DNA from: Acidobacteriaceae bacterium
GTDB taxonomy: Bacteria > Acidobacteriota > Terriglobia > Terriglobales > Acidobacteriaceae
Direction of reading: 5' to 3'
Assembly: GCA_003151155.1 (NCBI GenBank)
Contig: PLWX01000072.1
Location: forward strand, 59,753 to 123,752
DNA: 64,000 nt
The notes beneath the pieces were generated by a model. The model saw nothing but the letters and a program-made list of their open reading frames with translations. It did not search any database and was not told the origin of the DNA. Of this stretch, positions 35,083 through 43,279 are shown piece after piece. Both the position numbers and the translations under genes were made by a program. Numbering within the stretch: the first letter of the stretch is position 1; each line of letters starts with the position of its first letter.

Positions 35083-36357
35083 TTATTTCTGAGCTGGCGT
35101 TTCTCTTTTGATTTCCCGCCGTGTGTCGCGGGCAGTCTCGGCTTGCATCTGCGCGGCTGTCTTCTCCACCTCGGAGAATACCCGCAACAGATTTCCGCCA
35201 AGCACCTTTTTGAGTTGTTCCGCATTGTAACCGCGCTCGTAAAGCGCCTGGGTAATTTTCGGCAGGTCGGCAGCCGAATCGATACCCTGCGGGGTGCAAC
35301 TGACGCCATCGAAATCAGAGCCCAGGCCAACATGATCGATGCCGGCGACTTTGGCGATGTGGTCTATGTGATCGATCAATGCGCTCATTGGCGGCCGGGG
35401 AATCTTGGTCGCACGGGTTATCTCAGCCTTCTCTATATCCGCTTCGGTGATTTTCGATCCTGGCTCGAGCGCTTGTTTCTTCAGGTCCTCCACCGAGTGA
35501 TCCTCGGCTACGACCTTCTTTTCATCGAGATTGTACTGATCGCTGAGGAAGCCGCAGTTGAAGTTCACCATCGCAACGCCTCCGTTGCGAGATAAGGCGC
35601 GGAGCATGTCGTCGGTCATGTTCCGTGGCACGTTCGTCAGCGCACGCGAAGAAGAGTGGGAAGCGATCACCGGGGCGCGGCTGACGATCAGCGCCTGGAA
35701 GAACGTCTTATCGGCAACGTGCGAGATGTCGACCATCATGCCGAGGCGGTTCATCTCGCGCACTACGTCCTTTCCGAAATCGGTCATCCCTGCATGATGT
35801 TCGATATTCTTGTCATCCACGTCACCTGAGGAATCAGCCCAGTCGTTGGTGTTCGACCAGGTCAGGGTCATGTAACGCACGCCGAGGCGGTAGTAATCGC
35901 GAAGCAGGCCGAGGTCATTGTCGATCGCGTGACCGCCCTCGATGCCCATAAGCGCTGCAAGCTTATGTTCGCGGTGCGCGGTGTAGATGTCCTTCACGCT
36001 GGTTGCTTTCAAAAGATCAGCAGGATGCTTTCGCACTTGCTCATCGACTGCGTCAATTAATTGCAAGGTTCGTTTGGGGTAACAAGCTTTGTTCTTATCT
36101 GGTTCGATCCAGATGGAAAAGAACTCAGCGCCGAGATTGCCGGCTTTTGCCTTCGGAATGTTAACGGAGACGTGAGAATCCTCGCCAAGATCAAGCTTTT
36201 CGTCGACCAGGTATTGCGGGGTGTCGGCGTGCGTATCCACGATGATCGCGGAGTTGTGAATCGCCTTCCAACCGACGGGAGCTGATTTCTTCTTTGGAGT
36301 GGGGGACTGGGCGAGACAAAACGTAGAGAGGATGAGAACGAATGCTACGAGTCGCAT
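35083..36357 (-). CDS. secreted membrane-dipeptidase-type peptidase (M19)
   Basis: The 424-residue protein has a signal (LVAFVLILSTFCLAQ) and an amidohydrolase-like barrel of the renal dipeptidase family. Zinc ligands are seen in VDTHADTPQYL (His-x-Asp), MGIEGGHAID (Glu), ISHVADKTFF (His) and VIASHSSSRAL (His), and the conserved GLGSDFDGV is near the end. These enzymes cleave dipeptides, some with D-residues from peptidoglycan or broad specificity. It has an Ala/Gln-rich C-terminal helix (EKTAAQMQAETARDTRRE). It lies 21 bases upstream of the cyclophilin gene, likely one transcript. Confidence 0.93.
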   Translation of the reverse strand: MRLVAFVLILSTFCLAQSPTPKKKSAPVGWKAIHNSAIIVDTHADTPQYLVDEKLDLGEDSHVSVNIPKAKAGNLGAEFFSIWIEPDKNKACYPKRTLQLIDAVDEQVRKHPADLLKATSVKDIYTAHREHKLAALMGIEGGHAIDNDLGLLRDYYRLGVRYMTLTWSNTNDWADSSGDVDDKNIEHHAGMTDFGKDVVREMNRLGMMVDISHVADKTFFQALIVSRAPVIASHSSSRALTNVPRNMTDDMLRALSRNGGVAMVNFNCGFLSDQYNLDEKKVVAEDHSVEDLKKQALEPGSKITEADIEKAEITRATKIPRPPMSALIDHIDHIAKVAGIDHVGLGSDFDGVSCTPQGIDSAADLPKITQALYERGYNAEQLKKVLGGNLLRVFSEVEKTAAQMQAETARDTRREIKRETPAQK

Positions 36358-36423
36358 GGGTGCTATTTAAACACGACGAGGAAGAAGTAAGGTGGTGGCG
36401 ATTGGAAGGAAAGCTTAACGGCA

Positions 36424-36457
36424 AACGAAAACGGCGGGATCGCTCCCGCCGTTCGTT
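36424..36457 (-). terminator. terminator of the M15-like gene
   Basis: A 9-bp stem ACGGCGGGA / TCCCGCCGT with loop TCGC extends by AACG/CGTT. On the minus strand it is followed by TTTTCGTTT. Confidence 0.75.
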
Positions 36458-36473
36458 GAGGATCCAGCCTCGT

Positions 36474-37187
36474 TTATGGAGTGCCGGATGCCATTGCCGG
36501 CTGTTCACGCCATTTGTCGTAATCCTGGTAGACCATGATGTGGAAGCAGAAATGCCCACGCTCTTCTTCTGGCTCAATCAAGCCCAGTGCGCGAAGGTTG
36601 GCGAAGTAATTTTCGAGCCACTGATGTTGAGGCTTGGTTAATCCCCCGCGCTGGAGGTCGATCGTGGTTCCAGCAAGATGTGAAGAGATGATGTCCCCGG
36701 ATTCGGGGGCGGCATTGCGATTGTGTCGACGCAGTCTGCGCTGAACCTGAACAGTGCGGACCGCGGAGTTTAACTGGAGCGGCACACCAAATGCTTCGTA
36801 GTATTCCTTCGAAACGTCTTCCACGAAATCAACCGTCCACGGGCGCGCATAGGCGCGATCCACAGGAAGTCCTTTCGCGATGTGCAGGTGATCAGATTCT
36901 TCAAATGCTGCCAAGGCCCCGGCAGACTTCAATTCTTCCAGTTCCGCGTCATTCTTAATCGGCGGCAGGTTCATCGACGCCATCTGCTCATTCTGCATCA
37001 CCATCGACTCATGCGATGGCCGGAACAGCGGATTCCAAAGAGCGTTTTTCAGCCTCGCGCGGCCGCGGCGGAACCGTGACACCTTTTGTGCTTTGTGGGT
37101 GGTGCGGACGACTGCAAATGCCTGTGAGGCAAACGTGGTCAGAATCAGAAAAAAGAAGATTACAAATTGGGCCCGGCGCGAAAACAT
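36474..37187 (-). CDS. exported DUF5715-like protein with M15-type peptidase motif
   Basis: The 237-residue protein starts MFSRRAQFVIFFFLILTTFASQAFA, a good signal, and continues with a charged region. The second half contains LNSAVRTVQVQRRLRRHNRNAAPESGDIISSHLAGTTIDLQRGG, where the His and Asp of SSHLAGTTIDL fit the zinc motif of LAS/VanY-type D-Ala-D-Ala peptidases, and a late His in EERGHFCFHIMVY fits the third ligand. The final domain is therefore a probable peptidoglycan-type carboxypeptidase. The start ATG at 37187 was chosen over a longer frame because it gives the signal peptide. Confidence 0.75.
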   Translation of the reverse strand: MFSRRAQFVIFFFLILTTFASQAFAVVRTTHKAQKVSRFRRGRARLKNALWNPLFRPSHESMVMQNEQMASMNLPPIKNDAELEELKSAGALAAFEESDHLHIAKGLPVDRAYARPWTVDFVEDVSKEYYEAFGVPLQLNSAVRTVQVQRRLRRHNRNAAPESGDIISSHLAGTTIDLQRGGLTKPQHQWLENYFANLRALGLIEPEEERGHFCFHIMVYQDYDKWREQPAMASGTP

Positions 37188-37415
37188 TCGAAAACTGACT
37201 CCAAAAGTTAAAGGATCGTTACCACCTTGGCCGGACTGCATACTATGACGACTGCATAGAAAATTCGATGCAAATCTGTGCCGTTGCTCTGCCCTTAAGG
37301 TCATGAACGAACGGCGAATCGGCCAACTGCAAGTGGCTCAGCGATGTGTCAGGATATCAAAGCCTTGCACTGGAAGTGTAGGAAAATCCAGTGACTTACC
37401 TTGGCCGAGAGCCCG

Positions 37416-37444
37416 TAAAAAAGGCCCCGCGCAAAACGAGGCCT
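37416..37444 (-). terminator. terminator of the sdh operon
   Basis: On the minus strand AGGCCTCG pairs with CGGGGCCT (one mismatch) around TTTTGCG and is followed by TTTTTT. It lies 27 bases beyond the sdhB stop. Confidence 0.75.
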
Positions 37445-37470
37445 CTCGTGGAAGTAATGGAATTAAGGTG

Positions 37471-38220
37471 CTATCGCGTGAAGATGTCCTTAATCGCCTG
37501 CTTCATGACCTGGCCCGCGACCGTAGAAATCGACTTGGTAAGAGGGATTTCCTTGGGGCAAACCTCGACGCAGTTTTGCGCGTAGCCGCATTCCTGGATT
37601 CCGCCATCGCCCATCAGTGCATGCAGGCGCTCGGTCTTCAGCATCTTGCCGGTCGGGTGTGCGTTGAACAATCGCACTTGCGAGATCGCCGCCGCTCCCA
37701 CGAAACCTGTATTCTCATTGAACTGCGGACAGGCTTCCATGCAGCAGCAGCACGAGATGCAGTTCGATAGCGGATAAGCGACCTCCTGCTCTTCGGCGCT
37801 TACGCGCGGGCCGGAGCCGAGATCGTACGTGCCATCGATCGGCACCCACGCCTTCACTGCTTTCAGGTTTTCAAACAATACACTGCGATCGACGGCCAGG
37901 TCGCGCACGACAGGGAACTTGGAGAACGGCTCGAGCTTAATCGGCTGTTCGAGATTGTCGACCAGTGCCGAACACGCCATCCGCGCTTTGCCATTGATGA
38001 GCATGGCGCACGAGCCGCAGATCTCTTCCAGGCAATTGGAGTCGTAAGTGATCGGCGTGGTCTTCTTGCCGTCCCGGGTCGTCGGGTTGAGCGCGATATC
38101 CATCAGGCTGGAGATGACGTTCATGCCCGGTTTCCACGGCAGTTCGAATTCTTCCCAGACGGGCTTGGCATCGGGCGTGGCCTGACGTTTGATTTTGAAG
38201 ATGACTGTCTTGTTTGCCAT
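37471..38220 (-). CDS. sdhB: succinate dehydrogenase/fumarate reductase iron-sulfur subunit
   Basis: The 249-residue protein has the three Fe-S clusters in order: CLEEICGSCAMLINGKARMAC ([2Fe-2S], plant-type), then CISCCCCMEACP and CAQNCVEVCP-like ligands (CGYAQNCVEVCPKE) for the [3Fe-4S] and [4Fe-4S] centres. It transfers electrons from FAD in SdhA to quinone through the cytochrome subunit. It is the last gene of the sdhC-A-B run (minus), 128 bases after sdhA, a gap filled by palindromes, and a terminator follows. Confidence 0.94.
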   Translation of the reverse strand: MANKTVIFKIKRQATPDAKPVWEEFELPWKPGMNVISSLMDIALNPTTRDGKKTTPITYDSNCLEEICGSCAMLINGKARMACSALVDNLEQPIKLEPFSKFPVVRDLAVDRSVLFENLKAVKAWVPIDGTYDLGSGPRVSAEEQEVAYPLSNCISCCCCMEACPQFNENTGFVGAAAISQVRLFNAHPTGKMLKTERLHALMGDGGIQECGYAQNCVEVCPKEIPLTKSISTVAGQVMKQAIKDIFTR

Positions 38221-38240
38221 TCTCTAGGTCCCTGACCTCA

Positions 38241-38338
38241 GGGGCTAAAGCCCCGTAACTTTGTGCTCGCGACGCGGCGCTGAAGCGCCGCTTTACCCTT
38301 GCTACTCAAGTTGATTCTGCGACGCGCCCGAAGACGCG
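38241..38338. repeat. cluster of REP-like palindromes in the sdhA-sdhB gap
   Basis: Two perfect hairpins, GGGGCTAAAGCCCC (38241-38254) and GCGGCGCTGAAGCGCCGC (38274-38291), are followed by two tandem GACGCGCC copies near 38320-38338. These would form mRNA stems between sdhA and sdhB. Such palindromic intergenic repeats are common in this kind of genome, though copy number elsewhere cannot be tested here. Confidence 0.55.
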
Positions 38339-38348
38339 CCGTTCCTAA

Positions 38349-40130
38349 CTATTTCACTGCGTCATAGCGGCGTGGCCGCGGCGGAATCAAAGAAATATCC
38401 ACTGGCTCAAATTCGAAGCGCGGCTCGTCGGCATCGGGCGCGAAATATGCTTTCGTCGTCTTCAGCCAGTTCTTGTCGTCACGCTCAGGGAAGTCGGGCT
38501 TGTAATGCGAACCACGCGATTCGTCACGCAACTGCGCACCCTGGGTGATGACCCGTGCCAGTTGCAGCATGTTGTAAAGCTGCCGCGTGAACACGAACGA
38601 GGTATTCGCCCACTGGCTCTTATCCGCGAGGTTCACGTTGCGATAGCGCTCCAGCAACTCAACGATCTTTGCGTCCGTCTCTTGAAGGTTCTTGTTGTAG
38701 CGAGTGACGGTGACGTTCTTACTCATGACGTCGCCAAGTTCGCGCCAGATTTGGAATGGGTTCTCGTTGCCGTCGTTGGCAATGAGTCGCGCATTCGCAT
38801 CTTCCTGTCGCTTGCGCTCGGCGTCGAAAGCCCCATTGGCATCCGTGCTGGTCAAGTTGCGGGCATACTGCACCGCATTCGGACCGGCCCGGAAGCCGCC
38901 GAAGATGCACGACATCAGTGAGTTCGCGCCAAGACGGTTTGCTCCGTGGATCGAGTAATCCGCTTCGCCTGCAGCGTATAGACCCTGAATGTTCGTCTGT
39001 TGGTTGAAGTCTACCCAGAGGCCGCCCATGGTGTAGTGCATGCCGGGGAAGATCTTCATCGGCACTTCGCGAGGATCATCGCCCACGAACTTTTCGTAGA
39101 TCTCGAGGATGCCTTCGAGCTTGCGGTTCAGGGTCTCGCGGTCAATGTGCGTCAGGTCGAGATAGACCATCGGCTGCCCGTCGATGCCGAGATGTTGCTC
39201 ATAGACCACCTTGTGAATGGCGCGAGTCGCGACGTCACGCGGCACGAGGTTGCCGTACTTTGGGTACCACTCTTCCAGGAAGTAAAAGCGCTCGGATTCA
39301 GGGATCGATTTGGCTTCCCGATTATCGCCCGCCTTCCTAGGAACCCAAACGCGCCCGCCTTCGCCGCGGGCTGACTCTGACATCAACCGCAGCTTGTCTT
39401 CACCGGGAATCGAGGTCGGGTGCACTTGGATCATCTCGCCATTCGCGTAGAACGCGCCCTGCTGGTAGAGAGCCGACTGTGCCGACCCAGTGCAGACGAC
39501 GGAGTTCGTCGATTTGCCGAAAATCGCGCCGATACCGCCGGTGGCGATAATCACCGCATCGGCAGGGAAGGTGCGAACTTCCATGGTGCGCAAGTCGATC
39601 GCGCAAATACCGCGGCAGATCTTGTGGTTGTCGATGACGGCCGAGAGAAATTCCCAGCCTTCGTACTTCACGACCTTCTTCTCGGATTCGTAGCGCCGAA
39701 CTTGCTCATCGAGTGCGTAGAGCAACTGCTGCCCGGTGGTCGCTCCGGCGAAAGCCGTGCGGTTGTAAAGGGTGCCGCCGAAGCGCCGAAAGTCCAGCAG
39801 GCCCTCGGGGGTACGGTTAAAGGGAACGCCCATGCGGTCGAGCAAGTCGATAATGCCCGGCGCCTGGTCGCACATGTCTTTCACCGGCGGCTGGTTGGCG
39901 AGGAAATCGCCGCCATAAATAGTGTCGTCGAAGTGCTTCCAGGTCGTGTCGCCTTCGCCCTTGAGGTTCTTGGCGGCATTGATGCCACCCTGTGCGCAGA
40001 CCGAGTGCGAACGCTTTACGGGAACGATGGAAAAAAGGTCGACTTTCCCGCCCATCTCGGCGATCTTGATGACGGCCGACAATCCCGCCAGCCCGCCACC
40101 TACCACAATGATCTTAGGAGTTGCTGCCAT
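38349..40130 (-). CDS. sdhA: succinate dehydrogenase/fumarate reductase flavoprotein subunit
   Basis: The 593-residue protein begins MAATPKIIVVGGGLAGLSAV, the FAD fingerprint. It carries SVCAQGGINAAKN, the substrate-site HPTSIPGEDKLRLMSESARGEGG, and GANRLGANSLMSC at the C-terminal side. The start at 40130 has AGGAACTC immediately upstream; the longer frame has no ribosome site. It oxidises succinate, or reduces fumarate, at the inner face. The Bacteroidetes/acidobacterial type with a single b subunit is indicated by the neighbour sdhC and the 593-residue length. Confidence 0.94.
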   Translation of the reverse strand: MAATPKIIVVGGGLAGLSAVIKIAEMGGKVDLFSIVPVKRSHSVCAQGGINAAKNLKGEGDTTWKHFDDTIYGGDFLANQPPVKDMCDQAPGIIDLLDRMGVPFNRTPEGLLDFRRFGGTLYNRTAFAGATTGQQLLYALDEQVRRYESEKKVVKYEGWEFLSAVIDNHKICRGICAIDLRTMEVRTFPADAVIIATGGIGAIFGKSTNSVVCTGSAQSALYQQGAFYANGEMIQVHPTSIPGEDKLRLMSESARGEGGRVWVPRKAGDNREAKSIPESERFYFLEEWYPKYGNLVPRDVATRAIHKVVYEQHLGIDGQPMVYLDLTHIDRETLNRKLEGILEIYEKFVGDDPREVPMKIFPGMHYTMGGLWVDFNQQTNIQGLYAAGEADYSIHGANRLGANSLMSCIFGGFRAGPNAVQYARNLTSTDANGAFDAERKRQEDANARLIANDGNENPFQIWRELGDVMSKNVTVTRYNKNLQETDAKIVELLERYRNVNLADKSQWANTSFVFTRQLYNMLQLARVITQGAQLRDESRGSHYKPDFPERDDKNWLKTTKAYFAPDADEPRFEFEPVDISLIPPRPRRYDAVK

Positions 40131-40183
40131 GAGTTCCTGCTCGATAGCGATGGCCGGCGTACCGGTCTCGCGAGTTATCAATG

Positions 40184-40942
40184 CTATTGAGAAACCGCAC
40201 CAGGCTCGTGTTCAATTTGCTGGATGTTGTGCATAGGATCGGGATCGCTGATCGTGCGGAATGCCCGAATCGTCATAAGCCCGGTGGCGATGAAGACTAG
40301 CGCGATTGCGAAACAGACATAGCCCATCCGGCGCCGCGCCTGCTCGCCCACCGTGATCCCCCATTTTGCGCAAAAGAGCCAGATGCCGTAGGCGAAATGC
40401 CATGACGCGGAGACGATCCCAACTACGTAGAACGCCATGGCCCAAGTAATCATCAACTCGCCCTTGACTTTGTTGAAGGCCAAGTTGTAGCCGGCGACGC
40501 CGTTCGGGGCAACGTCAAACAAATGCGGCCCCATGATGCGCATGGTGTAAACGTGCCAACCGATGTAAGCGAAGGCGATCAGGCCGGTCCAGCGCTGGGC
40601 GGTGTACATCCAGTTGCCGGTCCAGGGATATTCGGTGACATTGCCTTCGCCGCGGAACCAGATGTAGAAACCATAAATTGCGTGATAAAGGAGCGGGATG
40701 TAGATGCCGACCCACTCCAAGGCCTCCGCGAAGGGAAGCCCGGTGAGGAATTTGACCTGCTCGCCGTAGGCGTGCGGACCGTTGGTGGCGAACGCGTTCG
40801 AGATGAAATGCTCCACCAGGAAAGCGCCCACGGGAACGATACCGCTCAGGGAATGCAATCGCCGGAGAAGAAAGGAATTGCCTTGTCCGGCGCGCAAGGG
40901 AGGTACTCCCTTGCGGGTAACAGTGCTAGCCGAAGCTGCCAC
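40184..40942 (-). CDS. sdhC: succinate dehydrogenase cytochrome b subunit (single, large SdhC)
   Basis: The 252-residue protein has five hydrophobic helices and conserved His in FLVEHFISNAF, LLYHAIYGFY, YIGWHVYTMR and ASWHFAYGIW. These are the two b-haem ligand pairs of the B-type complex II that anchors SdhA/B without a separate SdhD. I chose the GTG at 40942: AGGAG lies exactly 9 bases upstream, and the more upstream in-frame ATG (41017) has none. It is the first gene of the operon, 53 bases before sdhA. Confidence 0.92.
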   Translation of the reverse strand: MAASASTVTRKGVPPLRAGQGNSFLLRRLHSLSGIVPVGAFLVEHFISNAFATNGPHAYGEQVKFLTGLPFAEALEWVGIYIPLLYHAIYGFYIWFRGEGNVTEYPWTGNWMYTAQRWTGLIAFAYIGWHVYTMRIMGPHLFDVAPNGVAGYNLAFNKVKGELMITWAMAFYVVGIVSASWHFAYGIWLFCAKWGITVGEQARRRMGYVCFAIALVFIATGLMTIRAFRTISDPDPMHNIQQIEHEPGAVSQ

Positions 40943-41140
40943 GATAAACGACTCCTTAATATTTCGGAGTGCTGAAGATAACCTTGCATTATCAATTTTG
41001 CCGCGCGGGCAAGTCAAGAAACGCGAGGGTCAAATCGATGGGAGTCTATACGTTGGTTCAAAAAGAGAAAGTGATGAGGATCACAGGAGAAAGGGCAGCG
41101 CACATTACTTGGTTTCTGCATGCTCGATAGGAGAGATGGA

Positions 41141-41175
41141 TGCAAAAACAACGACCTTCCGCAGGGAAGGTCGTG
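41141..41175 (-). terminator. terminator of the GlsB-like gene
   Basis: A perfect 10-bp stem ACGACCTTCC / GGAAGGTCGT with loop GCAG is followed on the minus strand by TTGTTTTTG. It lies 20 bases beyond the gene's stop. Confidence 0.85.
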
Positions 41176-41195
41176 TTCTATCTATCGGAAAAGTC

Positions 41196-41450
41196 TTAAG
41201 CCCGTCGGCGGAAAAGCGCATGGTAGACCACCAGCACCAGGACCGCCCCGACCACGGCGACCAACAGGCTATATAGGTTCAGGCCACTTACGCCGCCAGC
41301 GCCTAAGACACTGAAAACGTACCCGCCGACCACTGCGCCGACGATGCCGAGCACGATGTCCAGAATGATGCCTTCTCCGGTTTTATTCACCAGTTTGCTT
41401 CCAATAAACCCGGCAATCAGACCGAGTACGATCCAAGCCAAAATTGACAT
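41196..41450 (-). CDS. GlsB/YeaQ/YmgE family membrane protein
   Basis: The 84-residue protein has three hydrophobic helices with the family's Gly-rich pattern: ILAWIVLGLIAGFIGSKLVN, GIILDIVLGIVGAVVGGYVF and LYSLLVAVVGAVLVLVVYHALF. An earlier name for the family is transglycosylase-associated protein, and no catalytic activity has been established from sequence. A short Arg-rich tail ends FRRRA. The start at 41450 has GGAGAGCACA upstream; longer starts do not. It is a monocistronic unit with its own terminator. Confidence 0.9.
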   Translation of the reverse strand: MSILAWIVLGLIAGFIGSKLVNKTGEGIILDIVLGIVGAVVGGYVFSVLGAGGVSGLNLYSLLVAVVGAVLVLVVYHALFRRRA

Positions 41451-41861
41451 TGTGCTCTCCATGAACTTGGTTTTAGTCGCCGGGGTTGCCCAGACGATTG
41501 CAAAGTGTCGCAACCATGCCCCCAACCCGGGTGACGTCAGGTGAGGTGCTTGCGATAGCTTTCGAGTTGCACGCGCTTTCGCCTAGCCCCCGAATAGTTC
41601 AGAGTTGCTTAAACGAGACGGCGCTAATTTCCGTTGTGTTGGCGGCTCTGTTACCCTTTCGGCGTTCCGGAAAGCCATCATGTTAAGACTTCATAGACTC
41701 GGCGTGTTTTAATATGCGGGACATTGACCGCGCCCCGTTCTGCCCAAACCGTCGCACCGGGCGTGACTTCCATGACGAGTAAATTCGATCAGACAAGACA
41801 ATCGTTCGATTTCATCCAACATCCAGCAGTCGCTCAATGCCAACCGCACGAGGCAGATCAC
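41451..41861. other. gene-free stretch
   Basis: About 410 bases between the divergent GlsB-like gene and the secreted protein gene. The frame of the latter stays open upstream to 41724 but has no signal peptide or ribosome site there, so I do not extend it. No repeats or promoters identified. Confidence 0.5.
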
Positions 41862-42350
41862 ATGCTCCGGAAATCGCGTTCTATCTTCTTTGCTGGCTCT
41901 TTGGTTCTTCTTGCCCAATTCGCGTTTGCGTCTGGGAAAGACGTGCCCGTTCCTAGCACCTGTACACCGGATGTGAACCGCGGCCTGCAAGAGCTGATTC
42001 GAAGTCACACCCGACGCGACGTCGATAACATCATGGTCTGTGGAATCGCGACGCAACATTCGCGAGTGCAAAGCGGAGGCCGCCACGGCAGCCATCACAT
42101 CATTCCGCTAAGCGTGAATTTGCCGAATGACGGACAGGTACAAGTACAGGTTGTGATCAACGACTCGCTGGACGGTGCAGTAACAGCGAATGCGAACGAC
42201 AAGGTGTTTGCATTCGGGCAGGGGTATATCGCACATGGGCCGTGGGTGGCTGGTGTGCACGATGTGCACTGCTCCACACACCCGGGCGCGAACAACGGCT
42301 GGGTGGTCGTGAATGGAACCAAGACGCCCAATTCCTGCCCGTCCTACTGA
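41862..42350 (+). CDS. secreted protein, DUF3465-like
   Basis: The 162-residue protein has a signal peptide (RSIFFAGSLVLLAQFAFA) and a single compact domain. It is marked by GGRHGSHHIIPLSVNLPNDG, a region FGQGYIAHGPWVAGVHDVHC and the end GANNGWVVVNGTKTPNSCPSY. The pattern of SRHGSHHII and VHDVHCSTHPG followed by GWVVVNG resembles DUF3465, a family of small exported proteins with unknown function. Four or five Cys (including CTPD, VCGI, HCST and SCPSY) may form disulfides. ATG at 41862 was chosen because GAGG lies 8 bases upstream. Confidence 0.65.
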   Translation: MLRKSRSIFFAGSLVLLAQFAFASGKDVPVPSTCTPDVNRGLQELIRSHTRRDVDNIMVCGIATQHSRVQSGGRHGSHHIIPLSVNLPNDGQVQVQVVINDSLDGAVTANANDKVFAFGQGYIAHGPWVAGVHDVHCSTHPGANNGWVVVNGTKTPNSCPSY

Positions 42351-42358
42351 TCGGGCAG

Positions 42359-43198
42359 CTACGCCTTTGCGAATGGTTTGCGAGCGAAGGCGCCGATCAT
42401 CGGTGGAATGATGACCGCGCCTCGCTGCTCCATGGCTTCATCCCGCAGGCGTTGCGGCAAGGTGTCACTCACACCGGTGGTCATCGTGGTCATGCCCAGT
42501 GCCTCCATCTGCGGCAGCAAACTGCGCAGGGTCTCGGTCAGCCATTCATACACCGGGCTATGCGGACCACCGTCCATGACGCATTCCATGCGGCACTCGG
42601 GTGAGGGAAGACCTGCTTCCTGCATCAGCCAGAAAAGCTGCGACCCGATATTCGGTCGCGAAACCGCACGGCGATAGAACTCGACGATCAGTTCCAACAC
42701 CGAATTCATTAACGGTAACTCCGGATAACCGCGTGGAAAATACGAGAGATCGTATTCCTGGAATGCGATCAGCCCTCCGACGTGCACCATGCTGACTGCC
42801 TTGCGCAGTACGGCTGGCGCGTCGGGGGTGTGAATCAAAACGTGGCGGCCGATCACTGCATCGTAAGCGCGAACTGGCGTGTGCGAGGCGATGTCGGTTT
42901 GCTCGAAAGTCACCTGATCGTGACCGGCGGAACGTACTCGCGCCTCGGCAGTTTTCAGAGCATGAGCGTTGGTGTCAATGCAATGCAGGCGGCCGTGCGG
43001 ACCAACGAGTCGGGCGGAGATCAGAGAAACTTCGCCGATGCCGCAGCCAACTTCCAGGACGCGCATCCCGCCGGCAACTCCGGCGCGGCGCAGAAAACTG
43101 TCAGTCAGTGGGTTGAGAACAGAAGCTTGGAGTGCCAGCCTCCGTCGTTCGTGGTCGGTGCGATTCGTTGCCGGAGCGGTGTGCGTGCTGGTGCTCAT
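42359..43198 (-). CDS. SAM-dependent methyltransferase
   Basis: The 279-residue class I methyltransferase has the SAM-binding motif MRVLEVGCGIGEVSLISARLVG, then motif II LHCIDTNAHALKTAEARV and FEQTDIASH, and the post-motif GRHVLIHTPDAPAVLRKAVSMVHVGG. The C-terminal half is helical and would hold the substrate. The substrate is unknown; families of this shape modify quinones, lipids or small molecules. The ATG at 43198 has GGGGGA four bases upstream, while a GTG at 43210 lacks a site. The ribosome site sits in a hairpin (see 43205). Confidence 0.85.
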   Translation of the reverse strand: MSTSTHTAPATNRTDHERRRLALQASVLNPLTDSFLRRAGVAGGMRVLEVGCGIGEVSLISARLVGPHGRLHCIDTNAHALKTAEARVRSAGHDQVTFEQTDIASHTPVRAYDAVIGRHVLIHTPDAPAVLRKAVSMVHVGGLIAFQEYDLSYFPRGYPELPLMNSVLELIVEFYRRAVSRPNIGSQLFWLMQEAGLPSPECRMECVMDGGPHSPVYEWLTETLRSLLPQMEALGMTTMTTGVSDTLPQRLRDEAMEQRGAVIIPPMIGAFARKPFAKA

Positions 43199-43204
43199 CG
43201 GTTC

Positions 43205-43225
43205 CCCCACATCGGAAGTGTGGGG
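43205..43225 (-). promoter_or_regulatory. hairpin covering the ribosome site of the methyltransferase
   Basis: On the minus strand CCCCACA pairs with TGTGGGG (7 bp, loop CTTCCGA), and the 3' arm is the Shine-Dalgarno GGGGGA. It could limit translation, for example like a temperature- or protein-sensitive switch. Inference only. Confidence 0.4.
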
Positions 43226-43279
43226 AATTATATGCCCGCTCAGTGATCAGTGATGGGTTTTGTGATGTAAAAAGCAGCC

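Noticed and set aside
43198..43210. GTG at 43210 as the methyltransferase start
   Set aside because: It has no ribosome site, and GGGGGA sits four bases before the ATG at 43198.
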